Shown: in pieces, positions 44,203 through 53,100 of the stretch
Layout of the letters: the number at the start of each line of letters is the position of its first letter
Position numbering within the stretch: the first letter of the stretch is position 1
Source of the DNA: Bog-1198 sp963727045
Lineage (GTDB): Bacteria; Pseudomonadota; Gammaproteobacteria; Steroidobacterales; Steroidobacteraceae
DNA: 64,000 nt
Assembly (NCBI GenBank): GCA_963727045.1
Contig: CAVSES010000001.1
Coordinates: forward strand, 2,108,001 to 2,172,000
Direction of reading: 5' to 3'
The notes under the pieces: model-generated
Told to the model about the DNA's origin: nothing
The model's database searches: none
The model's input: only the letters and a program-made list of their open reading frames with translations
Translations under genes and position numbers: made by a program

Positions 44203-44237
44203 TGCTTGATCTCCGGCCGCGCATGCTAGCATTGCGC
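44197..44237. promoter_or_regulatory. 10-bp perfect inverted repeat between aguA and icd
   Basis: GCGCAATGCT (44197-44206) and AGCATTGCGC (44228-44237) are perfect inverted copies, separated by 21 bases (centre spacing about 31, close to three helical turns). The left arm covers the aguA TTG start and the right arm lies upstream of the icd ribosome site. This arrangement could be a dimer-binding operator or an RNA hairpin in the aguA leader. Regulator unknown. Confidence 0.4.
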
Positions 44238-44259
44238 CTGAATTTATAGGAGCGAGAGA

Positions 44260-45567
44260 ATGGCAGACGCAAAGCCCGTGCACATTGAGATTCCCCCGGG
44301 AGGCGAAAAGATCACGGTCGCGCATGGAAAATTGCACGTGCCGGACCATCCGATCATCCCCTTCATCGAGGGCGACGGCACGGGCCGCGACATCTGGCGC
44401 GCGAGCGTGCGCGTGTTCGACGCCGCCGTGCAGAAGGCCTACGGCGCAAAGCGCAAGGTCCGCTGGATGGAGGTGTTTGCCGGCGAAAAGGCGAACAAGG
44501 CGTACAACACATGGCTCCCGGACGAAACCGTCACCGCCTGCCGCGATTATCTGGTTTCGATCAAGGGCCCCCTCACCACGCCGGTGGGCGGCGGCATTCG
44601 CTCGCTCAATGTGGCCCTGCGTCAATTGCTGGACTTGTACGTGTGCCTGCGCCCCGTGCGTTGGTTCAAGGGCGTGCCCTCCCCGGTCAAGGCGCCGGAG
44701 AAGGTCGACATGGTCATTTTCCGGGAAAATACCGAAGACATCTATGCGGGCATCGAGTTCGAGGCGGGCACGGCCGATGCGAGGAAATTCCTCGATCTCT
44801 TCAAGCAGAATTTTCCGAAACAGTTCGCCAAGATACGCTTCCCCGACAGCTCCGGCATCGGCCTCAAGCCCGCGTCGAAGGAAGGAACGGACCGGTTGTT
44901 CCGCGCCGCCGTCGCCTACGCGATCGCCAACAGGCGCAAGAGCGTGACCATCGTGCACAAGGGCAACATCATGAAGTTCACCGAGGGCGCCTTTCGCAAC
45001 TGGTGCTATCAGCTCGCGGAACAGGAATTCCCCGAGCACGTGTTCACCTGGGAGCAATGGGAGCGCATCAAGTCCGCCAAGGGCGAAAAGGAGGCCAATT
45101 CCCAGATGGATGCGGCCAGGAAGGCGGGCAGGATCATCATCAAGGACGCAATTGCGGACATCACGCTGCAGCAGGTCCTGACGCGCCCGGATGAATTCGA
45201 TGTGGTCGCGACGATGAACCTCAACGGCGATTACCTGTCGGATGCGCTGGCCGCCCAGGTCGGCGGGATCGGCATCGCGCCGGGAGGCAACATCAATTAT
45301 CTGACCGGTCACGCGGTATTCGAAGCCACGCATGGCACCGCGCCGAAGTATGCGGATCTCGACAAGGTCAATCCGGGTTCGGTGATCCTGTCGGGTGAAA
45401 TGATGTTCCGCTACATGGGCTGGCTGGAGGCCGCCGACGCCATCATCGGCGCCATGGACAAGTCGATTGCGCAGAAGACCGTCACGTACGATTTCGCGCG
45501 CCAGATGCAGGGCGCAACCGAGGTCAAATGCAGTGAGTTCGGGGACATCCTGATTCGCAATCTTTAG
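44260..45567 (+). CDS. icd: NADP-dependent isocitrate dehydrogenase
   Basis: 435 residues from ATG at 44260, with AGGAG 8 bases upstream. GGGIRSLNVALRQ contains the regulatory Ser115 (E. coli Ser113), VIFRENTEDIYAGIE and the NADP-site GTAPKYADLDKVNPGS are typical of the dimeric Icd. It oxidises isocitrate to 2-oxoglutarate, making NADPH in the TCA cycle. The convergent sthA, 9 bases away, would convert NADPH surplus to NADH. No aceK is visible here. Confidence 0.97.
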   Translation: MADAKPVHIEIPPGGEKITVAHGKLHVPDHPIIPFIEGDGTGRDIWRASVRVFDAAVQKAYGAKRKVRWMEVFAGEKANKAYNTWLPDETVTACRDYLVSIKGPLTTPVGGGIRSLNVALRQLLDLYVCLRPVRWFKGVPSPVKAPEKVDMVIFRENTEDIYAGIEFEAGTADARKFLDLFKQNFPKQFAKIRFPDSSGIGLKPASKEGTDRLFRAAVAYAIANRRKSVTIVHKGNIMKFTEGAFRNWCYQLAEQEFPEHVFTWEQWERIKSAKGEKEANSQMDAARKAGRIIIKDAIADITLQQVLTRPDEFDVVATMNLNGDYLSDALAAQVGGIGIAPGGNINYLTGHAVFEATHGTAPKYADLDKVNPGSVILSGEMMFRYMGWLEAADAIIGAMDKSIAQKTVTYDFARQMQGATEVKCSEFGDILIRNL

Positions 45568-45576
45568 TCGGGAGCC

Positions 45577-47010
45577 TCAGCGGGCGGCGTGCGCGAGCTT
45601 CAGATGCGCGGTCTCGGGCACCGATCGCTGCTTCAGGACGTCGAATGCGGCGATCCGATACGCTTCGGTCATCGTCGGAAAATTGAATATTTGTTCGATG
45701 AAGAAGTCCGCCGTCGCACCGGCGGCGATCGCGGCCTGACCCAGATGCACGAGCTCCGTGGCTCCCTCGCCGATCACCTGGCATCCGAGAACTCGCGCCG
45801 TGGTGCGTTCGCACAGCAGTGTTAGAAATCCCACGGGTTCGCCCACGATGTGGGCCCGGGCCACTTCGCTGAAGTCGGCGCGGCCGACCACAATATCGAT
45901 CTTCTTCGAGGCAGCCTCGCCCTGCGACAGGCCGACGCAGGCGATTTCCGGAATCGTATATACGCCGCTCGGCACCAGACTGGTGGCGGCCGGCGGCGGC
46001 AGCCCCAAGGCCGCGAGCGCGGCGCGGCGCCCTTGATCGGCCGCGGCGCAGGCGAGGGCGGGCGGACCGATGGCATCGCCGGCTGCGAATATTCCGGGGA
46101 TATTGGTCGCAAAGCGCTCATCGACCTCGACATGGCCCCGGCTGCTGATGGCGAGGTTCAGCCGATCGAGCCCAATGCCCTCCAAGTTGGCAACCCGCCC
46201 GAAGGCGGCGAACACGATGTCGGCGGTGAGAGTCTCGCCGCTGCGCAGGCGCACCTCGACCTGCGAGAACCCGTCGAAGCGGGCGCCGGCAACCTCGGCG
46301 CCACCCCGATACTTGCCGCCCATGGCCTCGAATGCGGCAAGAAACCCCCTCCGCAGCGGCGCATCGAGAAACCCCAACGGCTCGGCCGCCTTGTCGAGCA
46401 GCGTCACGGCGCAGCCGAGCGCGGTGAAAATGGACGCGTACTCGCAGGCGATCACGCCGCTGCCCAGAACCACCATGGTCCTCGGTATGTAAGGCAGGCT
46501 CAGAATGGAATCGCTGTCGAGGATGTGTTCGTGGTCCACTTCGACGGCCGCGACATGCCGCGGCCGCGAGCCGGTCGCGACGAGGACATGCGGCGCGCGC
46601 AGCACGATTCGCGAACCGTCCAAACGCTGCACCTGGATGCGATTCGCGTCCAGAAACATGGCACGGCCGCGAATCAATTCGACCCGGTTGCGCGCGAGCT
46701 GCGCCTGCAGATAGCGATCTTGGGCCGCGATGACGGCGTCGACGCCATGCAGCAGGGCGGACAGCGGCGCATCGCCGCGCAATTCGACCGCGAGCGATGA
46801 AGCGCTGCCCTGCATGCGCCGATAGCGCAGCGCCTGTTCCCGCAGCGCCTTGCTCGGAATCGTGCCGGACAACAGGCAAGAACCGCCCACCTGCGCGTCG
46901 CGCTCGATGATGGCGGCGCGAACGCCGGCCTTGGCCGCCTGGATCGCCGCCTTCTGGCCGGCCGGCCCCGATCCGATGCAAAGAAAATCGAAGGTCTCCG
47001 GCTGCACCAC
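45577..47010 (-). CDS. sthA: soluble pyridine nucleotide transhydrogenase
   Basis: 477 residues. GTG at 47010, or the adjacent GTG at 47007 that has AGGAG 6 bases upstream. FAD-binding GSGPAGQKAA, a single-Cys GGSCLLSGTIPSK (the CxxxxC disulfide of lipoamide dehydrogenase is missing), the NAD(P) loop VLGSGVIACEYASI and GIFAAGDAIG place it in the SthA group. It transfers hydride between NADPH and NAD. The convergent icd is its likely metabolic partner. Confidence 0.9.
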   Translation of the reverse strand: MVQPETFDFLCIGSGPAGQKAAIQAAKAGVRAAIIERDAQVGGSCLLSGTIPSKALREQALRYRRMQGSASSLAVELRGDAPLSALLHGVDAVIAAQDRYLQAQLARNRVELIRGRAMFLDANRIQVQRLDGSRIVLRAPHVLVATGSRPRHVAAVEVDHEHILDSDSILSLPYIPRTMVVLGSGVIACEYASIFTALGCAVTLLDKAAEPLGFLDAPLRRGFLAAFEAMGGKYRGGAEVAGARFDGFSQVEVRLRSGETLTADIVFAAFGRVANLEGIGLDRLNLAISSRGHVEVDERFATNIPGIFAAGDAIGPPALACAAADQGRRAALAALGLPPPAATSLVPSGVYTIPEIACVGLSQGEAASKKIDIVVGRADFSEVARAHIVGEPVGFLTLLCERTTARVLGCQVIGEGATELVHLGQAAIAAGATADFFIEQIFNFPTMTEAYRIAAFDVLKQRSVPETAHLKLAHAAR

Positions 47011-47016
47011 CCGCTC

Positions 47017-47871
47017 CTACATTCCCGCCAGGGCGCGCACATGATCGAGCCTCGCGAGCACGCGCCGCCGATCGTCGGGAAATACGCCCAGCTGCTCGAA
47101 CACCGGACTCTCGATCACCAATGTCTCGTCGAGCAGCTGCGGGTGCATGGTGTGGGTCGCCAGCAAATGCGCAGCATGGACGGTTCCCGCGAGATCGCTG
47201 TGGCTTGATTCGCGGTAGTTGCGCCAGTCGCTCGCCGCATCCTGCACATCCTTCGGCAGCAGCCAGCTGCTCATGAGCAATCGGCCGAAGGCGGGCTCGA
47301 ATTCGACGACGAGATCGCCGAAGGTGCGCGCATCCATGGCGGTTCTCTTTTCCAATTCGAAGCGGGACAAGATCTTGAGCGCGAGGGCCGCACCCGTGCG
47401 GTGCATCAACGCGGCCAGGAACGCGCTTTCGACGTGTTTGCGGCGTTCGCGTGCGATCTCCTTGGCCCACAGGCCGGCCAACCACGCCTCGCGCCATAGT
47501 TCTTCGGATTCCGGTTCGTGTCCGGGCGCGACGAATACCTCGCCGCGCAGCATCACGGCCATGGCAATGTTGCGCACTTCCGCGACGCCGAGCCACGAAA
47601 CCGCTTGCTGCAACGAAACAATCGCTGTGCGCGGCCGCAAGGCGGGCGAATTCGCAACGCGCATGATCTCGCCCGCGAGCGCCGGATCGGACTGAATGAG
47701 TTTCGCCAATTGAGACGCGTCGGTCGCCTGCTGCGCCGTGAGTTCGGCGAGTTGCGCGCAAACCCGCGGAAGCGGTGCGATGGTCTGCGGGCCGGCAAGT
47801 GATTCGCAGAGATACTCGCGCGCCTCCTGGGAGTTCAGGGCGGAAAGGACAACGGCAGATTCGAGACTCAC
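47017..47871 (-). CDS. HDOD-domain signalling protein (copy 1)
   Basis: 284 residues. The HDOD core (about 30-230) has IQSDPALAGEIMRVANSPAL and WLGVAEVRNIAM, typical of this non-hydrolytic relative of HD domains. The HD-equivalent region LMHRTGAA lacks a canonical HD pair, so a scaffolding role rather than phosphohydrolase activity is likely. Start is the only good ATG. It lies 6 bases upstream of sthA on the same strand and is related to the second HDOD gene about 1.3 kb away. Confidence 0.85.
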   Translation of the reverse strand: MSLESAVVLSALNSQEAREYLCESLAGPQTIAPLPRVCAQLAELTAQQATDASQLAKLIQSDPALAGEIMRVANSPALRPRTAIVSLQQAVSWLGVAEVRNIAMAVMLRGEVFVAPGHEPESEELWREAWLAGLWAKEIARERRKHVESAFLAALMHRTGAALALKILSRFELEKRTAMDARTFGDLVVEFEPAFGRLLMSSWLLPKDVQDAASDWRNYRESSHSDLAGTVHAAHLLATHTMHPQLLDETLVIESPVFEQLGVFPDDRRRVLARLDHVRALAGM

Positions 47872-47953
47872 GGATCACCCCGGCTTTACGCGTCGACCAC
47901 CATAGATCGGCACGCCCAGGGGATGCTTGAGGCAATGCGTCAAGAAAATTATG

Positions 47954-49126
47954 TCAAATAAAGGCTTTATCCAGGGCCTGGCTCAAATCCGCGATGAGAT
48001 CGGAAGCATCCTCCAGCCCGATCGACAAGCGCACGGTCCCCCGGGAGATCAGCGAGGCGGCACGCTGTTCCGGGGTGAATTCGCGGCCCGATAAGAGTTG
48101 CGGGGGCATCACCAACGACTCGGCGGACCCTATGCTTGCCGAGATCGAAAAGAGTTCGAGCGCCTCGGCAAACCGCGCGCCCTCGTTGAAGCCGCCGTCC
48201 AGTTGAATCGTCACCACGGTGCCGAAGTCGCCCATTTGGCGCCGCGCGAGGAGATGCTGCGGGTGGCTGTCGAGTCCCGGGTAATGGACATCCTTCACCC
48301 GGGGATGATTCCAGAGATACCGGCTCGCTTCGAGCGCATTCGAGCACTGACGCTCGTAACGCAGGAAATATGTGCGCATGCCGCGCTGAATGAGAAAAGC
48401 CGCGTGCGGATCGAGCGTCGGACCCATCGACACGACATCCTTGCGCATTTCGGCGATCAGAGCGCCTCGCCCGATGACCGCCCCGCCCATGACGTCGCCG
48501 TGGCCCGAGGCGTACTTGGTCAGGCTGTGCAGAAAGAGGTCGATGTCGTATCCGCCATGATTGTGAAATCCGGCAAATGTATTGTCGAGCACGGTCAGAG
48601 CGCCGTTGCGCCGCGCGTGCGCCGTCAGGTGCTCGATGTCGGCGATTTTCGTCACCGGATTGGTGGGACTTTCGAAAATCACCAGGCGCGTGGGCGTGCG
48701 GTGCAACACCCGCTCGATGCCCTCAAGATCCTCGATCGACAATAATGTGTGAGCCACGCCGAATTTCGCCATCAGATGCTGGACGATGTAACGGGTCGGG
48801 CCATACGACTCGACGAAGGCGAGAATGTGGTCGCCCTGCTTGCACAGCGACAGCAGGCTGGCGGCGATGGTCGAGACGCCGGAACCCGTCAACAGGCAGT
48901 CGTCCCTGCCCTGCAGCTGCGCGAGCAGGAGCTGCAATTGCGTCAACGTCGGATTGGCCGACCGCGAATAGAAAAATCCCTCCCGTTCGCCGCGCAGATA
49001 CCTCAGGGTTTCGGCGGTATCGTCGAATGAGAACTTCACCGATTGGTAGATGGGCGCGACCAGAGCACGGTTGTCGGGGGGAACCGCAACGCCGGGCGGA
49101 TGGTTCACGAGCGTGTTCTTCTTCAT
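47954..49126 (-). CDS. Cys/Met-metabolism PLP-dependent enzyme (cystathionine gamma-synthase/lyase-like)
   Basis: 390 residues. The PLP Lys lies in SLTKYASGHGDVMGG, and YSRSANPT, ESPTNPV and the C-terminal SGREFTPEQRAASLISRGTVRLSIGLED are signatures of the gamma-lyase/synthase family that includes MetB, MetC and methionine gamma-lyase. Which of these reactions it performs cannot be decided from sequence alone. It sits between two HDOD genes. Confidence 0.88.
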   Translation of the reverse strand: MKKNTLVNHPPGVAVPPDNRALVAPIYQSVKFSFDDTAETLRYLRGEREGFFYSRSANPTLTQLQLLLAQLQGRDDCLLTGSGVSTIAASLLSLCKQGDHILAFVESYGPTRYIVQHLMAKFGVAHTLLSIEDLEGIERVLHRTPTRLVIFESPTNPVTKIADIEHLTAHARRNGALTVLDNTFAGFHNHGGYDIDLFLHSLTKYASGHGDVMGGAVIGRGALIAEMRKDVVSMGPTLDPHAAFLIQRGMRTYFLRYERQCSNALEASRYLWNHPRVKDVHYPGLDSHPQHLLARRQMGDFGTVVTIQLDGGFNEGARFAEALELFSISASIGSAESLVMPPQLLSGREFTPEQRAASLISRGTVRLSIGLEDASDLIADLSQALDKAFI

Positions 49127-49183
49127 TGTCGGGAAGATAATCGAGCAGTGCTCGCTTTGAAAGCGTCCGATCGGCGGGGGGCC

Positions 49184-50074
49184 TCAGGGCGCGAGGTAGC
49201 GGTCCAGTTCGGCGTTGATGTTCGAGGCCGAATCGAACAGGGGTTCGGCATCCGCCGGAGCGAGGCCAAGATCGCGGTAGGCTTCCGTCGTCACGAGCAG
49301 GTCGCGGGCCAGCTGCGTGGAGTCGATCAGCGTGAAGTCCGCGAGTGCGTGCGCCACGTGGACCACGTTGCTTTCGAATCGCGCGGCTCCAGCCGCCGCA
49401 TACGCTTCCCATTGCGAGATCACGGTCGGAACGGGCGGAGGCAGCGCCCACGCAGTGACGACGCGCGCCGCGACATGGTGGTGGAAGGTTTCGATGAGCC
49501 GGTCGTATTCCTCGCCGGCGAGTTTCTTGCCGGCGCCTCGCGAGAGTTCATGCACGGCGCCCAAGGTGACGACCTTGCCGATGTTGTGCAGCAAACCGCA
49601 GAGGTAGCACATGCCGGCCTCCCGCGCCAGCAGTTGCGCCAGCTGCCGAGACCACAAGGCGCTCGCCAGCGAGTGGCGCCAGAGACGCCGCGCTTTGTGC
49701 TGTTGCCCCTTGACGTCGAGCATCTTGCCCTGCAACGCCAGCGTGAATGCGATGTTCGCCACTTCCTCGAAGCCGAGCCATGCCACCGCATGAGACAGGG
49801 TTGCAATCGGCGATGCCGGCCGCTTCGCCGCCGAATTTGCGATGCGCAGCACGTGCATGGTGAGCGCAGGGTCGGCGTTGATGATATTCGCGAGTTGCTG
49901 CGCGTTGACGAAGCCTTCGGGAGCCGCCCGCACGACGCGAAAGGCCACTTCCGGCAGCATCGGTACAGCCAGTTCATCGCCGGTCAAGCGGCGTTCCAGG
50001 AGGCCATGGACGATTGCGCAATTGTCCAACTCGACCGGCCTGTCGCCCGGCGGCGTGCTCGAAGGGTCCTGCAT
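49184..50074 (-). CDS. HDOD-domain signalling protein (copy 2)
   Basis: 296 residues from ATG at 50074. The HDOD core shows IINADPALTMHVLRIANSAAK and AVAWLGFEEVANIAF, aligned with copy 1. The metal-dependent HD pair is changed (GLLHNIGKVV), so catalysis is doubtful. An N-terminal extension of about 45 residues is Pro-rich. It is divergent from the FAD/Fe-S oxidoreductase gene (81-base gap). HDOD proteins commonly regulate c-di-GMP or stress pathways. Confidence 0.85.
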   Translation of the reverse strand: MQDPSSTPPGDRPVELDNCAIVHGLLERRLTGDELAVPMLPEVAFRVVRAAPEGFVNAQQLANIINADPALTMHVLRIANSAAKRPASPIATLSHAVAWLGFEEVANIAFTLALQGKMLDVKGQQHKARRLWRHSLASALWSRQLAQLLAREAGMCYLCGLLHNIGKVVTLGAVHELSRGAGKKLAGEEYDRLIETFHHHVAARVVTAWALPPPVPTVISQWEAYAAAGAARFESNVVHVAHALADFTLIDSTQLARDLLVTTEAYRDLGLAPADAEPLFDSASNINAELDRYLAP

Positions 50075-50155
50075 GACCTTGGTTAGCGGCCGCCCCGCCC
50101 ATGACTTGAGCCGCCGGCACATCTTGGGCCGATACCTGCGTAAAATCCGCCGCAT

Positions 50156-53100
50156 ATGAGCGCCGTCGCAAATCTTCCCGAAAGCGCCGCCAGCGGCGAG
50201 GATCGCCAGCCGGAACCGCGCCTGCGCGAAATTCCTTATAACTACACCTCCCTCGCCGATCGGGAAATCGTCATCCGGCTGCTGGGGGAGGCGGCCTGGA
50301 CCGTGCTCGATGCGCTGCGCGCGGAGCGGCGCACCGGCCGTTCGGCGCGAATGCTGTACGAGGTGCTCGGCGATATCTGGGTCGTCGACCGCAACCCCTA
50401 CCTGCAGGACGATCTGCTCGACAACCCGAAGCGCCGCCGCCAGCTCATCGAGGCGCTGCACCATCGGCTGCACGAACTGGAAAAGCGGCGCGACGCGGGC
50501 GATGAAATTCGCGACGCCAAAGTCGGTCAGTTGCTGCGCGCCGCCGGCGAGGCGGTGCTGCATTTCGAGCGGCGTTTCGGCGAACTCGAACGGATGCGCA
50601 AGCGGGCGAAGCGGCTGCTGCTCAAGCACACACGGAAGGACAACATCCGCTTTGACGCGTTCTCGAGAGTCTCGCACGTCACGGATGCGACCGACTGGCG
50701 CGTCGAATTGCCGTTTCTGGTGCTGGCGCCGGATACCGAGGCGGAAACGGCCGCCTTGGTGCGTGCCTGCATCGAATTGGGATTGACCGTCATACCCCGC
50801 GGCGGCGGCACCGGATACACCGGCGGCGCGGTGCCGCTGACGCCCTGGTCCGCGGTCATCAATACCGAGAAACTCGACACCCTGGGGCCGGTGGAAACGA
50901 TTGCAGCGGCCGGCGTTCCGCCGGGCAAGGCCAGCATCCTTGCGGGGGCAGGCGTGGTCACCAAGCGGGTGGCGGAATCCGCGGAGCGCGCCGGCCTCGT
51001 ATTTGCCGTCGATCCCACCTCCGCGGACGCCTCCTGCGTGGGCGGCAACATCGCCATGAATGCCGGCGGCAAGAAGGCGGTATTGTGGGGCACCGCCGTC
51101 GACAATCTCGCCTGGTGGCGCATGGTCGACACGGACGGCAACTGGCTCGAAGTCACGCGGATCGATCACAATCTCGGCAAGATCCACGATGTGCCCGTGG
51201 CGAGCTTCGAACTCACCTGGAAGGACGGGCGTGCCCAACCCGGGCAGGCCAGGATTCTGCGCACAGATCGGCTCGATATCCCCGGCTCCGCATTCCGCAA
51301 GTCCGGACTCGGCAAGGACGTGACCGATAAATTCCTGGGCGGATTGCCGGGGGTGCAGAAGGAAGGCTGCGACGGTTTGATCACCGCCGCGCGGTGGGTC
51401 CTGCATCGCATGCCCAAGCACGTCCGGACCGTGTGTCTGGAATTCTTCGGGCAGGCGCGCGATGCCATTCCAAGCATCGTCGAGATCACCAAATACCTCG
51501 AATCGACCGCCAAGTCCCAGGGCGCCGTTCTGGCCGGCCTCGAACATCTGGACGAGCGCTACCTGCGCGCCGTCGGCTACAGCACGAAATCCAAGCGTGG
51601 TGCCCTTCCCAAAATGGTGCTGCTCGGCGACATTGTCGGCGAGGACGACGCGCTGGTGGCCGCCGCGTCCTCGCACGTCGTGCGCCTCGCCAATGCCCGC
51701 TCGGGCGAAGGCTTCATCGCCGCGAACGCCGACGCGCGCCGCAAGTTCTGGCTGGACCGCGCCCGGACCGCCGCGATTGCCAAGCACACCAATGCTTTCA
51801 AGATCAACGAGGACGTGGTCATTCCGCTCGAGCGTTTGGGCGAGTACACCGACGCCATCGAACGGATCAACATCGAACTGTCGATCCGCAACAAGCTCGA
51901 TCTGCTCGATGCACTCGACGAATATTTTTCCGGAGAGATCAAGCCGGGCAAGACCGCCGACGTCGATTTGAGCCGCAGGGCCGAGGCCCTCGGCCTGCTG
52001 GCGCGCGTGCGCGCCCGATGGCGATATCTTCTCGGCGCGATGGACAAGCCTCTCGCAGCGGCCCATTCCGAATTGGAGGCTTTCGAGATCGCCCATCCGG
52101 CCGTCACATCGGGAAGCATCTTCGACCGGCTGCAGGACCGCAGCATCCGGGTAAGCTGGAAATCCGAGGTTCACCTTGGCCTCACGCGCATATTCGCGGG
52201 CCCGGGCTTCAGGCAGGTGCTCGCCGAGTGCGAAGCGGTCCACAAGCGGGTGCTGCAGGCGCGCGTATTCGTCGCCCTGCACATGCATGCCGGCGACGGC
52301 AACGTGCACACCAACATTCCGGTGAACTCCGACAACTACGCCATGCTCCACACGGCCAATATGGCCGTGGCGCGGATCATGCGCATCGCCCGCAGCCTCG
52401 ACGGCGTGATCTCCGGCGAGCACGGGATCGGCATCACCAAGCTCGAGTACCTCACCGACGCGGAACTCGAATCGTTTCGCGCCTACAAGAAGCGCATCGA
52501 TCCCGACGGCCGGTTCAACAGGCATAAATTGATGCCCGACAGCGATCTGCGGCGCGCATACACGCCGAGCTTCGGGCTGCTCGGACATGAGTCCCTTATC
52601 ATGCAGCAATCGGACATCAGCACGATTTCCGATGCCATCAAGGACTGCCTGCGCTGCGGGAAGTGCAAGCCGGTTTGCGCGACCCATGTGCCGCGCGCCA
52701 ATTTGCTGTATTCGCCCCGCGACAAGATTCTCGCGACCTCGCTGCTGATCGAGGCGTTTCTCTACGAGGAGCAGACGCGCCGTGGAATTTCCCTCCAGCA
52801 CTGGGACGAACTGTCGGACGTCGCCGATCACTGCACGGTGTGCCACAAATGCGAGTCGCCATGTCCGGTCGACATCGATTTCGGCAATGTTTCCATGGCC
52901 ATGCGCGATCTGCTGCGGCGCATGGGCAAGAAGCGCTTCAATCCGGGAACCGCCGCGTCCATGTTCTTCTTGAATGCAACCCATCCGGAAACCATCAAGC
53001 TGACCCGAAAGGTGATGATCGAATGGGGCTACAAGGCGCAGAGGCTAGCGAACCGCGCCCTGAATGCCTTCGCCAGGGCGCAGACCCAGCGCCCTCCTGC

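Noticed and set aside
44203..45333. N-terminal extension of agmatine deiminase opposite icd
   Set aside because: The extension is antisense to icd; the family N-terminus and a ribosome site fit the TTG at 44202.
50075..52984. Extension of the second HDOD gene as a very long - strand frame opposite the oxidoreductase
   Set aside because: The extension is antisense to a well-supported Fe-S/FAD protein; the HDOD protein has its own ATG at 50074.
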